DNA from: an uncultured Acinetobacter sp.
Lineage (GTDB): Bacteria; Pseudomonadota; Gammaproteobacteria; Pseudomonadales; Moraxellaceae
DNA: 64,000 nt
Direction: 5' to 3'
Assembly: GCF_947626835.1 (NCBI RefSeq)
Contig: NZ_CANQTS010000012.1
Coordinates: forward strand, 1-64,000
Below, piece after piece: positions 37,416-46,231 of the stretch. The notes beneath the pieces are model-generated. The model saw nothing but the letters and a program-made list of their open reading frames with translations, had not been told where the DNA came from and did no database searches. The position numbers and the translations under genes are program-made. How positions within the stretch are numbered: position 1 is the first letter of the stretch; the number at the start of each line of letters is the position of its first letter.

Positions 37416-38820
37416 ATGTGGCTTTGAGCTGCTTTAAAATGGTTTCTAGCACCTCAATTCGTGCGGTGTTTTTATCGTCCGTGGCAATAATATGCCACGG
37501 CGCAGCCTGAGTACTGGTATGGGTAAACATATCGGCAGCGGCTTGTAAATAATCATCCCAACGCTCACGATTACGCCAATCTTCTTCGGTAATTTTAAAG
37601 CGTTTATGTGGCGTTTCTTCACGCGCCTTAAAACGTGCCTCTTGCTCATCTTTAGAAATCGCCAACCAAATTTTGACAATCACACTGTTATTTTCAATTA
37701 AGTCTTGTTCAAAACGGTTAATTTCAGCATAGGCACGTTGCCATTCGGCTGGATGCGCAAAACCTTCAATACGCTCAACCAACACCCGCCCATACCAACT
37801 ACGATCAAAAATACTAATATCGCCTTCGGTTTGTAAACGTCGCCAAAAGCGCCATAAATATGGGCGGCGCAGCTCATACGGTTCAGGTGCGGCAATGCTA
37901 TGAATTTGATATTCACGCGGATCAAGCTTTTGCACAATACGTTTAATCGCCCCCCCTTTACCGGCTGCATCCATGCCTTCAAAACACACAATCACATCGC
38001 GTGGATCAAAACGTAAAGCGTCGGCAACTTCACGGGTTAGGGTTTTTAGTTTGTCCTTATATTCAGCTTTGTCCAATACGTTTTGTTCAGGTGAACGTAA
38101 AACTTGGGGAATAGGATTGTTTTTCCACTTTTTGGCACTGGTTTTAATATGATCGGGGCAGTCTTTTAAGGCATTTAAAATATGTTGGGCAAAAATTTGA
38201 TCACGGTTTTTATCTGCCCCATCAATGACTAACCAATCTTGGGTAAAACGCGATCTTAAACGCTGCAAGGTCTTGTATTTATTTTGATTACGCCAATCAC
38301 TGCTTTGCAATTTATGCCAACGGGCTTCACTGGGTTCCATCTCATCAATACGTTGTTGCAAAGTTTCCCATGACAAATCAAACCACACCTTAATGACATC
38401 CACATTATTGTTTCTTAAATCTTGTTCGTACTGCGCCATTTTGGCAATGTAATCATCATACAAACTGTCATCAATTGGGTTCGATACATGCATCGCGGTG
38501 CTGAGTAAGTCGGTATACCAATTGCCAAATAAAATAGTGATTTGACCTTCTTTGGGCATAAATGGTACATACGGCAGCCAATAAGGTTGCTCACGCTCCA
38601 GCACCAAAGCTTTATCGGCTTTTACCTTTAAATAACGCGGATCGACCCATTCACGTAGTTGTTTAACCGCCTCACCTTTTCCGGCTAAATCAATTCCGTT
38701 GACCAAAATCAGTAAACTTTTGGCATTTTTTTGGTCACGGCTTTGGCGTAAAGCAAATTGTGCCTCAATTAAATCTAAGGACAGTTGATCTTCATCCATT
38801 GCTTTAAATTTTTCTGCCAT
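37414..38820 (-). CDS. pap: Polyphosphate:AMP phosphotransferase (two-domain PPK2)
   Basis: 468 residues with two PPK2 domains in tandem. The Walker A loops are GIDLAGKGEAVKQL (about residue 42) and GMDAAGKGGAIKRI (about 285). The second domain has the full FDRSWYGRVLVER motif, while the first has GNWYTDLL at that place and may be inactive. The family makes ADP from AMP and polyphosphate, as shown for the Acinetobacter johnsonii enzyme. No ppk or ppx gene is nearby. Confidence 0.9.
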   Translation of the reverse strand: MAEKFKAMDEDQLSLDLIEAQFALRQSRDQKNAKSLLILVNGIDLAGKGEAVKQLREWVDPRYLKVKADKALVLEREQPYWLPYVPFMPKEGQITILFGNWYTDLLSTAMHVSNPIDDSLYDDYIAKMAQYEQDLRNNNVDVIKVWFDLSWETLQQRIDEMEPSEARWHKLQSSDWRNQNKYKTLQRLRSRFTQDWLVIDGADKNRDQIFAQHILNALKDCPDHIKTSAKKWKNNPIPQVLRSPEQNVLDKAEYKDKLKTLTREVADALRFDPRDVIVCFEGMDAAGKGGAIKRIVQKLDPREYQIHSIAAPEPYELRRPYLWRFWRRLQTEGDISIFDRSWYGRVLVERIEGFAHPAEWQRAYAEINRFEQDLIENNSVIVKIWLAISKDEQEARFKAREETPHKRFKITEEDWRNRERWDDYLQAAADMFTHTSTQAAPWHIIATDDKNTARIEVLETILKQLKAT

Positions 38821-38977
38821 GTTATGTTGCCCTTATCATTTTTATGGTTGTGGCTTCTATGTGTACAAAGATTTAGTGCAGCTTGCAATCAACAAATCGT
38901 TTTTTTTGGATTTAAGGATAGCTGTTTGAGGTGTAAATCTTTAAGCTTAAGGCACAGTGGCAAGCAATGGAGCCGAT

Positions 38978-39682
38978 ATGTCAAAACTTGCGGTTTTAAA
39001 CGATCTATTTATGACGTATCAACAATTAAATTATCACCACAATCCGCAGTTATTACAGCGATTACGTGATGTGCAAAATTGGCAAAAAAAACGCATTATT
39101 CGTAGCCATGCGCCACAATTTAAACAAAAACAAAATGTATTAATGGCCGAATATTTTATGAATCGCCTGTATGGTGGTCCAGACTTTGATGCCCTTGCTG
39201 CGCAGATTCAGCGCTTGCTGCCTAAGATTCATAAAGCAGAAAAACTGATTCCCGAAAATGCCATTAAAACTGGAACTGCTGGTATTCAATTGGCTTTGCT
39301 CGCGGTACAGCTTGATGAACAAGTGGCTGCCCAGTTATTGCAAGATTATCCTGAAAACACCCCATTAACCGACGAAATCATGCGTGTGACCTATTTAAAA
39401 CTAGACCAAGGCACACAGCGTTTAGAACAATTACGCCAACTGGATCAATTGGGTTTAAGTTTAGATAAATACTTGCGTTCTTTTGTGGTGCATACTGCGT
39501 TTAAAATGTGTAAAAGTACGGCCTATAAACATAAATTTGATGTGATGTATGATTTTATGCAAGATGGTTTTGCTGCCATGAAGCCACTTAAATCGGCTGA
39601 AAAATTTGTGCGTGACTTTACCGCTCAAGAACGTGAAATTATTGCTAAAGTACACGCCGGTGATCCACAACCGTTTGCATAA
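38978..39682 (+). CDS. FFLEELY-motif-like protein, unknown function
   Basis: 234 residues from ATG 38978 (MSKLAVLND). The AEYFMNRLYGGPDF segment (about residues 54-67) resembles the FFLxELYG motif of a conserved family of unknown function. It is rich in helices, with no signal or membrane segment. The gene precedes ubiEJB in the same direction after a 165-base gap, so it could have its own promoter. Confidence 0.7.
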   Translation: MSKLAVLNDLFMTYQQLNYHHNPQLLQRLRDVQNWQKKRIIRSHAPQFKQKQNVLMAEYFMNRLYGGPDFDALAAQIQRLLPKIHKAEKLIPENAIKTGTAGIQLALLAVQLDEQVAAQLLQDYPENTPLTDEIMRVTYLKLDQGTQRLEQLRQLDQLGLSLDKYLRSFVVHTAFKMCKSTAYKHKFDVMYDFMQDGFAAMKPLKSAEKFVRDFTAQEREIIAKVHAGDPQPFA

Positions 39683-39848
39683 GCGAAAAGCCATCGCTTG
39701 CACTTTGGTTGCGTTATAAATACAACAAATGCAGTGTTTTTTCTGTATATTATGCAACACATTCAAGTCTGCATCGCTATAAGGCTTTAGAATCTGTCAT
39801 GATGCATGCACTGTTTTTAACTCTATTTCCCTGTTAGGAGTGAGACTC

Positions 39849-40766
39849 ATGTCTAACGAAAATCAAACGCCTACAAATGCACAGAACACAGACAAAGTGA
39901 GCCCATTCTTAACCGAGCCACTCCCACAAGGTGCGCCACAAGGTCAGCAACAAAGCGTTGAAGCCACTACAACACGCGCTATTCCTAAATATAATTTACC
40001 GCGTGGTGCCAATACCGGCAATGTGGGTGAAAAAACTCACTTTGGTTATCAAACGGTAAATAGCGAAGAAAAAGCGCAAAAAGTTGCCGAAGTGTTTCAC
40101 TCGGTGGCCGCTAAATACGACATTATGAATGATTTGATGTCATTTGGTATTCACCGTCTATGGAAGCGCTTTGCGATTAATATGTCGGGTGTACGTCGTG
40201 GTCAGCATGTGCTGGATATTGCAGGCGGTACAGGTGATTTAGCCAAAGTCTTTAGCCGTGAAGTTGGCCCAACAGGTCATGTGGTGTTATCTGATATTAA
40301 CGAATCGATGCTGAATGTCGGTCGTGATCGTTTAATTGATGCAGGCTGTGCCAACGTTGATTTTGTGCTTGCCAATGCCGAAACTTTAGAGCCTTTTGCC
40401 GATAACAGCTTTGACTTAGTGACCATTTCATTTGGTTTACGTAACGTAACCGATAAAGATGCTGCATTAGAAGCGATGTACCGCGTGTTAAAGCCGGGCG
40501 GTCGTTTATTGGTATTAGAATTTTCTAAACCTGTGTTTGAACCATTCTCAAAGCTTTACGATTTATACTCGTTTACAGCATTACCGGTGATGGGCAAAAT
40601 CATTGCTAATGACTCAGAAAGCTATAAATATTTAGCCGAATCAATCCGTATGCACCCAGACCAACGTACCTTAAAAGGCATGATGGAAAATGCAGGCTTT
40701 AGCAACTGCGACTACCACAACTTAACCGGTGGTATTGTAGCAGTACATCGCGGCTTTAAACTCTAA
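39849..40766 (+). CDS. ubiE: Ubiquinone/menaquinone C-methyltransferase UbiE, extended
   Basis: 305 residues from ATG 39849, preceded by TTAGGAGTG. The C-terminal 250 residues follow UbiE closely (THFGYQTV..., [26 protein letters not shown]-like block, [27 protein letters not shown]). It methylates a ubiquinone precursor. About 55 extra N-terminal residues (Gln-, Pro-, Thr-rich) precede the usual start. It leads ubiE-ubiJ-ubiB. Confidence 0.96.
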   Translation: MSNENQTPTNAQNTDKVSPFLTEPLPQGAPQGQQQSVEATTTRAIPKYNLPRGANTGNVGEKTHFGYQTVNSEEKAQKVAEVFHSVAAKYDIMNDLMSFGIHRLWKRFAINMSGVRRGQHVLDIAGGTGDLAKVFSREVGPTGHVVLSDINESMLNVGRDRLIDAGCANVDFVLANAETLEPFADNSFDLVTISFGLRNVTDKDAALEAMYRVLKPGGRLLVLEFSKPVFEPFSKLYDLYSFTALPVMGKIIANDSESYKYLAESIRMHPDQRTLKGMMENAGFSNCDYHNLTGGIVAVHRGFKL

Positions 40767-40776
40767 GGTTTAACTT

Positions 40777-41427
40777 ATGTGGTCGATTCTTGCCTTAGGT
40801 GCAATCGAACGCTTTATGCATCATTTCATTGATCTGGATGCGATTACCCGTATTCAGCTCAATGGCTTACAAGGCAAAGTGTTGCGCGTAGTGATTGACA
40901 CACCGCAACTGTCTGTTGATGTCTGCTTTGATGATGGCAAAGTGCGCCTAGAACCTACTCCAACAGGACACAGTCAAACAGGTTCTATTTTTGAGCAGCG
41001 TCCCTTTGACCCAAACCATGTACCTACTGTCGCAACGGCAACTTTACATGTTGGCAATATCGTAGAACTGCTCAAACTGCTGCTCAGTGATGAAATCGGC
41101 ACGATTCCTTTGCAAGGCGATTATCGTCTATTGCAAGAGGTGCAGCGCATCATGCAAAACAGCGAACTCGACTTAGCGGCACATTTAAGTCCATGGATTG
41201 GGGCAAATTTAGCGCATGAAATTGGTAAATTACAACGCTTACCTCGCCTCATGAAAGATCAACTGCACAGCCAAGCCTTTATTGCAGAAGATTATTTAAA
41301 AGAAGATTCCGGTTTATTTGCACCACGTTGGCAAATGGACGAACTACAACAAGCGACCCGTCGCTTGCTGCAAAACCTTGATCGTGCTGAAGCGAAAATT
41401 TTAGCGCTGCAACAAAAAATTTCTTAA
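40777..41427 (+). CDS. ubiJ: Ubiquinone biosynthesis accessory factor UbiJ
   Basis: 216 residues. The N-terminal SCP2-type lipid-binding domain has LNGLQGKVLRVVIDTPQLSVDV. The C-terminus is a coiled coil (DELQQATRRLLQNLDRAEAKILALQQKI). In E. coli UbiJ helps the ubiquinone complex of UbiE-I with UbiK. It is ten bases after ubiE. Confidence 0.93.
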   Translation: MWSILALGAIERFMHHFIDLDAITRIQLNGLQGKVLRVVIDTPQLSVDVCFDDGKVRLEPTPTGHSQTGSIFEQRPFDPNHVPTVATATLHVGNIVELLKLLLSDEIGTIPLQGDYRLLQEVQRIMQNSELDLAAHLSPWIGANLAHEIGKLQRLPRLMKDQLHSQAFIAEDYLKEDSGLFAPRWQMDELQQATRRLLQNLDRAEAKILALQQKIS

Positions 41428-41436
41428 CTTTAGGTA

Positions 41437-43065
41437 ATGGCATTTATGATTCCGCATGTTTCACGTTTACTCGAACTTTGGCGCATCGCCGCGCACTATA
41501 GACTCGACACGTTGTTTCCTGCCGAAGAACTTCCTGCCAAAGCCCGCCCGATTTTAAAACTGATTCGTCTGCATCCTGCGGCATGGTCCAGCAAAGAAAA
41601 AGACAACCCTTTAAAGCTCAAACAAGCTTTAGAAGATATGGGACCATTGGCCATTAAATTAGGTCAATTGCTCTCAACCCGCCGTGATTTGATTCCACCC
41701 GAAGTGCTTGAACAATTGGTGTTATTGCAAGATCGAGTCAAACCCTTTGGTTCCGATGTAGCCAAAATGCGTATTCAAAGTGCTTTAAAAGCCGATATTG
41801 CTACTTTGTTTGCCCGCTTTGATGAACAACCGCTTGCCGCAGCATCGATTGCTCAAGTGCATACCGCAGCTTTGCATGATGGGCGTGAAGTGGTGGTTAA
41901 AGTCACGCGTCCTGATATTAAACGTCAGCTATTACAAGACTTTGAAATCTTGCAATGGTTGGGTCTCACCTTAGAAAAGCGTCTTGAAGCGGCTCGCGCT
42001 TTGCATTTATCGGAAATTATTCAAAGCTATCGTCAAACCATTTTAAATGAGTTAGACCTGACTTTAGAAGCAGACAATACCCGTCGTATGCGCCATTACT
42101 TTACCGGCTCTAGCATGATGTATGTGCCTGAAGTGTATATGGATAGCGTAGATGTGATGGTGGCCGAGCGCATCACCGGTGTGCCGATTTCTGAAACCCA
42201 TGTTTTTGATGAAATGGGCATGGATCGTGCTGATTTGGCTGAAAAAGGCCTCACGATTTTCTTCACCCAAGTGTTTCGTGATAACTTTTTCCATGCCGAT
42301 ATGCATCCGGGTAATGTGTTTGTAGAAACCATTAACCCAAGCAATCCACGTTATATCGCCCTCGATTGCGCCATTATGGGTGAGCTGTCTAAAAGTGACC
42401 AAATGACCGTAGCGCGTATGCTGCTTGCCGTCATGAACAGTAACTTCTTACAACTCATTCAAATTGTGCATCAAGCCGGTTGGATTCCTCCGGGCACTAA
42501 TCAAGACGAATTAGCACGGGAAATGCGTCGCACCGTTGGCCCAATGGTTTCTAAACCTATGGATCAATTGGATTTTGCAGGCATTTTGCTACAAGTAATG
42601 GATATTGCACGTCGTTTCCATTTAGAAATTCCACCGCAATTGATGTTATTGCTCAAAACTTTAGTGCATGTTGAAGGCTTAGGCACGGACCTGTATCCAC
42701 AGCTTGATATTTGGAAACTGGCCAAACCCATTCTCACCGATTGGGTCAAAGCCCAAATGAATCCACAAAAAAATCTTAAAGAGTTGGGTGAGAAAATTCC
42801 TGATTTACTCTTAGGTGCACAAGACTTACCTACCCTCCTGATTGATAGCTTAAATGGCTTAAAAAATCAGTCAGCTTGGCAGGAAAAGCAATTGCGTGAA
42901 TTACAACATTTACGGCTACAAATGGAACAACAACAAAAACGCTCATGGTTTTTTGGCAGCATCATCGCTGTATTGCTTGCAATCTCAGTCATTACGCCTT
43001 GGTATATCTCGAGCGTACTGATTGGCTTAAGTAGCATTTTAGCCCTTTGGCGTATCGCCAAATAA
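41437..43065 (+). CDS. ubiB: Ubiquinone biosynthesis protein kinase-like UbiB
   Basis: 542 residues. The ABC1/UbiB features are the KxGQ motif (AIKLGQLLSTR, about residue 75), the Ala-rich nucleotide loop (AAASIAQVHTA), the ExD-type and HADMHPGNVF segment, and two C-terminal membrane helices (about 500-540). It probably acts as an ATPase that aids lipid extraction in ubiquinone synthesis. The start could be 41437 or ATG 41446; AGG spacing favours neither. Confidence 0.95.
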   Translation: MAFMIPHVSRLLELWRIAAHYRLDTLFPAEELPAKARPILKLIRLHPAAWSSKEKDNPLKLKQALEDMGPLAIKLGQLLSTRRDLIPPEVLEQLVLLQDRVKPFGSDVAKMRIQSALKADIATLFARFDEQPLAAASIAQVHTAALHDGREVVVKVTRPDIKRQLLQDFEILQWLGLTLEKRLEAARALHLSEIIQSYRQTILNELDLTLEADNTRRMRHYFTGSSMMYVPEVYMDSVDVMVAERITGVPISETHVFDEMGMDRADLAEKGLTIFFTQVFRDNFFHADMHPGNVFVETINPSNPRYIALDCAIMGELSKSDQMTVARMLLAVMNSNFLQLIQIVHQAGWIPPGTNQDELAREMRRTVGPMVSKPMDQLDFAGILLQVMDIARRFHLEIPPQLMLLLKTLVHVEGLGTDLYPQLDIWKLAKPILTDWVKAQMNPQKNLKELGEKIPDLLLGAQDLPTLLIDSLNGLKNQSAWQEKQLRELQHLRLQMEQQQKRSWFFGSIIAVLLAISVITPWYISSVLIGLSSILALWRIAK

Positions 43066-43072
43066 AGTAACC

Positions 43073-43100
43073 AAAAGACCATCAACATGATGGTCTTTTT
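43073..43100 (+). terminator. Terminator after ubiB
   Basis: AAAAGACCATCA and TGATGGTCTTTT form a perfect 12-bp stem with loop ACA and a T run, eight bases after the stop. Confidence 0.93.
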
Positions 43101-43175
43101 ATTCCGGTAGTACTCGACCCTTTAAAATAACTACAAAATCGACATATAAAAACTCGTAATTATTTAAATTTTGCC

Positions 43176-43181
43176 TATAAT
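43176..43181 (+). promoter_or_regulatory. Possible promoter of the first Gly-rich lipoprotein gene
   Basis: TATAAT at 43176 is a perfect -10 about 95 bases before the start codon. No -35 of quality is seen at the right distance. Confidence 0.35.
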
Positions 43182-43275
43182 TCATCCTTAATGTGACACA
43201 AGTAATCTTTTACTGTCTTTCTTTATAAGTAAACTCATTAAAAAATTATTATTTTTATTTAGGATCGGTCTACGT

Positions 43276-44835
43276 ATGTTTAGCAAAACTTTGAAAATCT
43301 CTATGCTGAGCGCTGCAATCACAACTTTGGCTGCATGTGGTGGCGGTGGGGGGGGTAGTGATAGCGCTGCACCGGCGTATAAAGGCAACACAGTGAATGG
43401 TGTAGCAGTAGATTTTTACTTAAAAGATGCACTTATTCGCTTTAGTAACCCCAATTGTGCACCTATAAGAACCAATGCCCAAGGTCAGTTTAGCTTTACA
43501 ACTACAGCAACTTGCCAATCTTCAGAAATGCTGATTAGCGGTGGTATAGATCTAGGTACAGGCTTGCCATTTACAGGTCGCTTACAATTAAAAAACACGA
43601 ACTTTAATCAAGCCACTCAACTTGCAGTGACGCCATTAACCACCTTAGAAAAACATTTAGTTGATGCAGGTCAGCAAGCCCTATTGCCTACCATTTTGCA
43701 AAATTTAGGCATTAATGATGTAGATCAAGACCTAAGTACCTTTAACCCTGTTACCGATGCCAATGCTCAAACTGCTGCCGCAGTATTTGCTCTGCAACAA
43801 TTGGTCAACAAAATTGAAGATAACTTAGAAAGCTTACAAATCAATGGCACCTCAGCTTTTAGTGCTGATCAAGCAGCCCAAATTGCTTTTTTAGCGGTCA
43901 TTGACATTGTAAAAGAGCAACCTTTATTTAAAGATGGTGCAGTAAATTTTGATGAAAACACATTAGATGCTGTACTCATTGAAGCATTTAGCATGGCTGA
44001 AAATCAACTCCAAGCTCAAGATCCAGATGCAACAATCCCAGCGAGTTTAATCAGTGACATCGCGGCTGATTCTGTTAAATTATCAACCTTATTAGATACT
44101 TTGGTTCAACAAGGCGGTGATGGACAGCAATTACTTTTAGAACTGCAAAAACCAGAAAATCAGGCTGTTCTTGAAGAAACTTTGCAGCCACCACCAGCTG
44201 AGATCATTACCCAACCTATTTATGGCGATTTCTCTGTGGCCGATTACAGTGTAATGGATTTAAAAAATTCAAGCCAAGTACAACCGATTGAACTTGATCT
44301 TAAAGATATTGATACAGTAGTTGAATTTAATTTTGGTATTCAAAATACGCAAAAAGCACTACAAGATAACTTCAAACTTGGTTTTAGCATTCAAGCACAA
44401 ACCAATAATCGCACAGAAACACTAGATGTCATCTTAGATGAAGTGCAGGTCACTTTTGATAAGACCGGTCGTATCGCAACAGCAAGCATCAATAAAGATA
44501 CACTGCTTACGGTAGCATCTAGTCTGAATTTCCCAATACCGGGTACCAGTGCAAGCACTTCATATGCTTCATTTGAGCTACCACGTGCTTTTAGCGTGAG
44601 CAATAACCGAACTATTTCTTTAAGCCAACTGCTAAATAGCGATCAGCGTTTAAAGTCTGCATATGATACTTACAAAGCTAGTTTGGTATCAGGCAACAGC
44701 TTACGTGCTAAAATCTTCGTGGCACCAACTAACTATCAAATTGATGGCAATTTAGGTTTAGATGTGTCTAGCATGAGCATTCGAAACATCAACTTCTCAG
44801 CGCCAAGTGTAGCAGCGTACTTTAAACTGAAATAA
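43276..44835 (+). CDS. Gly-rich lipoprotein, paralogue A
   Basis: 519 residues. Signal peptide then lipobox LAAC (Cys at residue 22), followed by six Gly and a Ser/Asp-rich linker. The next part (residues 36-90) resembles a beta-sandwich with a T-N-A-Q-G-Q-F-S-F turn, like carboxypeptidase-regulatory repeats, and continues SGGIDLGTGLPFTG. The remaining sequence is helix-rich with a beta-like C-terminus. The function is not known, and it is shared with the second lipoprotein at 46232. A G8 run lies in the Gly-codon stretch. Confidence 0.8.
   Translation: MFSKTLKISMLSAAITTLAACGGGGGGSDSAAPAYKGNTVNGVAVDFYLKDALIRFSNPNCAPIRTNAQGQFSFTTTATCQSSEMLISGGIDLGTGLPFTGRLQLKNTNFNQATQLAVTPLTTLEKHLVDAGQQALLPTILQNLGINDVDQDLSTFNPVTDANAQTAAAVFALQQLVNKIEDNLESLQINGTSAFSADQAAQIAFLAVIDIVKEQPLFKDGAVNFDENTLDAVLIEAFSMAENQLQAQDPDATIPASLISDIAADSVKLSTLLDTLVQQGGDGQQLLLELQKPENQAVLEETLQPPPAEIITQPIYGDFSVADYSVMDLKNSSQVQPIELDLKDIDTVVEFNFGIQNTQKALQDNFKLGFSIQAQTNNRTETLDVILDEVQVTFDKTGRIATASINKDTLLTVASSLNFPIPGTSASTSYASFELPRAFSVSNNRTISLSQLLNSDQRLKSAYDTYKASLVSGNSLRAKIFVAPTNYQIDGNLGLDVSSMSIRNINFSAPSVAAYFKLK
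43348..43355 (+). repeat. G8 homopolymer in the lipoprotein reading frame
   Basis: Eight Gs in a row encode part of the poly-Gly linker, two residues past the lipobox Cys. A change of one base would shift the frame before the mature domains, so it could act as a slipped-strand switch. The related gene at 46232 has only G5 at this place. Confidence 0.85.
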
Positions 44836-44844
44836 TTAAGACTT

Positions 44845-44872
44845 AAGGTCAGCACATGTGCTGACCTTTTTT
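44845..44872 (+). terminator. Terminator after lipoprotein A
   Basis: AAGGTCAGCA and TGCTGACCTT form a 10-bp stem around CATG with a T6 run, nine bases after the stop. Confidence 0.92.
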
Positions 44873-44899
44873 ATCATGCTTAAATATATGTATAACTCT

Positions 44900-45997
44900 A
44901 TGAAAATAAAATATCTAATTCTTAGCTTAATAGGCCTAAGTGGCTACAGTATTGCAGCACCAAACGACTTGTTTTTACAAGCAGATGATTTTAAAGCTAA
45001 AGACGGAGCGCTTAAAGTCACAATTGCCATTGATGCTGTCAATGATACTATTGATGTGTTTGACATGCGCCAAAGTGAAGGCGTGAGTGGTGATCGTGGC
45101 GACTATATTGGTGGCAATATTGCAGCTGAGTATCAACTCAATCAGAAATGGAGCATTGAAGGTCGCTACCACTATCGCGATATCGATTTAGCTCCAGATA
45201 CCAACACTATTCACACAGCGTTACTAGGCATACGTTATCAGCCGGAATTTTCATTCTTAGACAAAAATGATGCACTGGCATTTCGTGCCAGTGTTTGGGG
45301 AAATAAAAGCGATGAGCTGACCAAATCTACTCCAACACGGGTAAATCAAAATACCTTTGATCGCGTCAGCGTTGAACAGCCGCAAGATCTCCAATTGCAA
45401 TTTGATGCCATGTTTTCACGTAAAATTGACCACATGAATCAAATTAATGCGTTTGCAAGTTTAGGTTATAGCAAAGTGGAGATGGAGCGTCTTAACCTCA
45501 CCACCCGTTATCGCGATTGCCTGACCAATATTCAGATTAACAGTAACAACCAATATGTGGGTCAATTACTAGAACGTTGTAATATTGATGGCCTAATGGT
45601 CAATGATCTTGAAATTGTAGGTGATGCCAAAGACTATGGTTTAGAGGTAGACAAAGACCTTAACTATGACAGCTATTTTGCCAGTTTAGGTGGTTCATGG
45701 AATTGGCGTTATCAGAAATTTGAAAGCCAAGTGGCCTATCAATACCAACGTTTATGGCGCAAAGATATAGATGATCGCGTAGCGCAATTTGGCAATGGTG
45801 CAATTAAAGACAATCATAACTTAGGTTTAAAACTTAGTTATGATCTAACACCGCGTATGAGCGCATTTGTACAAGGTGAAATTTACCAACATAACTTTGT
45901 CGGTCATATTCCATTTTTATACAATGGCGTGACAGCCTCACGTTTAGATCGCCGTTATGGTTTAGCTTCATTGGGGCTTAAACTACATAGTTTCTAA
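44900..45997 (+). CDS. Predicted outer-membrane beta-barrel protein
   Basis: 365 residues from ATG 44900. The N-terminus is a signal peptide (KYLILSLIGLSGYSIAA, cleavage after AA). The mature protein alternates polar and aromatic residues over many strands and ends in Phe (LASLGLKLHSF), a hallmark of barrel proteins folded by Bam. Upstream starts in the same frame (ATG 44888, or GTG 44858 inside the terminator) are unlikely; no ribosome site is clear for any. The family is not recognised. Confidence 0.75.
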   Translation: MKIKYLILSLIGLSGYSIAAPNDLFLQADDFKAKDGALKVTIAIDAVNDTIDVFDMRQSEGVSGDRGDYIGGNIAAEYQLNQKWSIEGRYHYRDIDLAPDTNTIHTALLGIRYQPEFSFLDKNDALAFRASVWGNKSDELTKSTPTRVNQNTFDRVSVEQPQDLQLQFDAMFSRKIDHMNQINAFASLGYSKVEMERLNLTTRYRDCLTNIQINSNNQYVGQLLERCNIDGLMVNDLEIVGDAKDYGLEVDKDLNYDSYFASLGGSWNWRYQKFESQVAYQYQRLWRKDIDDRVAQFGNGAIKDNHNLGLKLSYDLTPRMSAFVQGEIYQHNFVGHIPFLYNGVTASRLDRRYGLASLGLKLHSF

Positions 45998-46010
45998 GTA
46001 GCGCATCAAG

Positions 46011-46047
46011 AAAGGGCGTTTAAATTACATTTTAGGCGCCTTTTTTT
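46011..46047 (+). terminator. Terminator after the barrel gene
   Basis: AAAGGGCG and CGCCTTT pair with one bulge, with a small inner AAAT/ATTT stem, then T7. The stem is imperfect but the T run is strong. Confidence 0.7.
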
Positions 46048-46231
46048 GTGACTCAATTCACGTTAAATTTAAAATAAATAACATTTATTAAACAAATCTT
46101 TATAAAAATAAAACACCCTAAAATGCAAAAAAATTATGACAAGCAAAAAAAAATGGATTTAAAGTTTGCTTTTTTTTGTATCTTTTTTTGATATAACTAC
46201 AAAAACATACTGACAATCTAAGGACATAATA

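Noticed and set aside
46140..46200. Phase-variable poly-A and poly-T runs before lipoprotein B
   Set aside because: The runs lie in an AT-rich non-coding leader, and nothing shows they vary or shift a promoter spacing.
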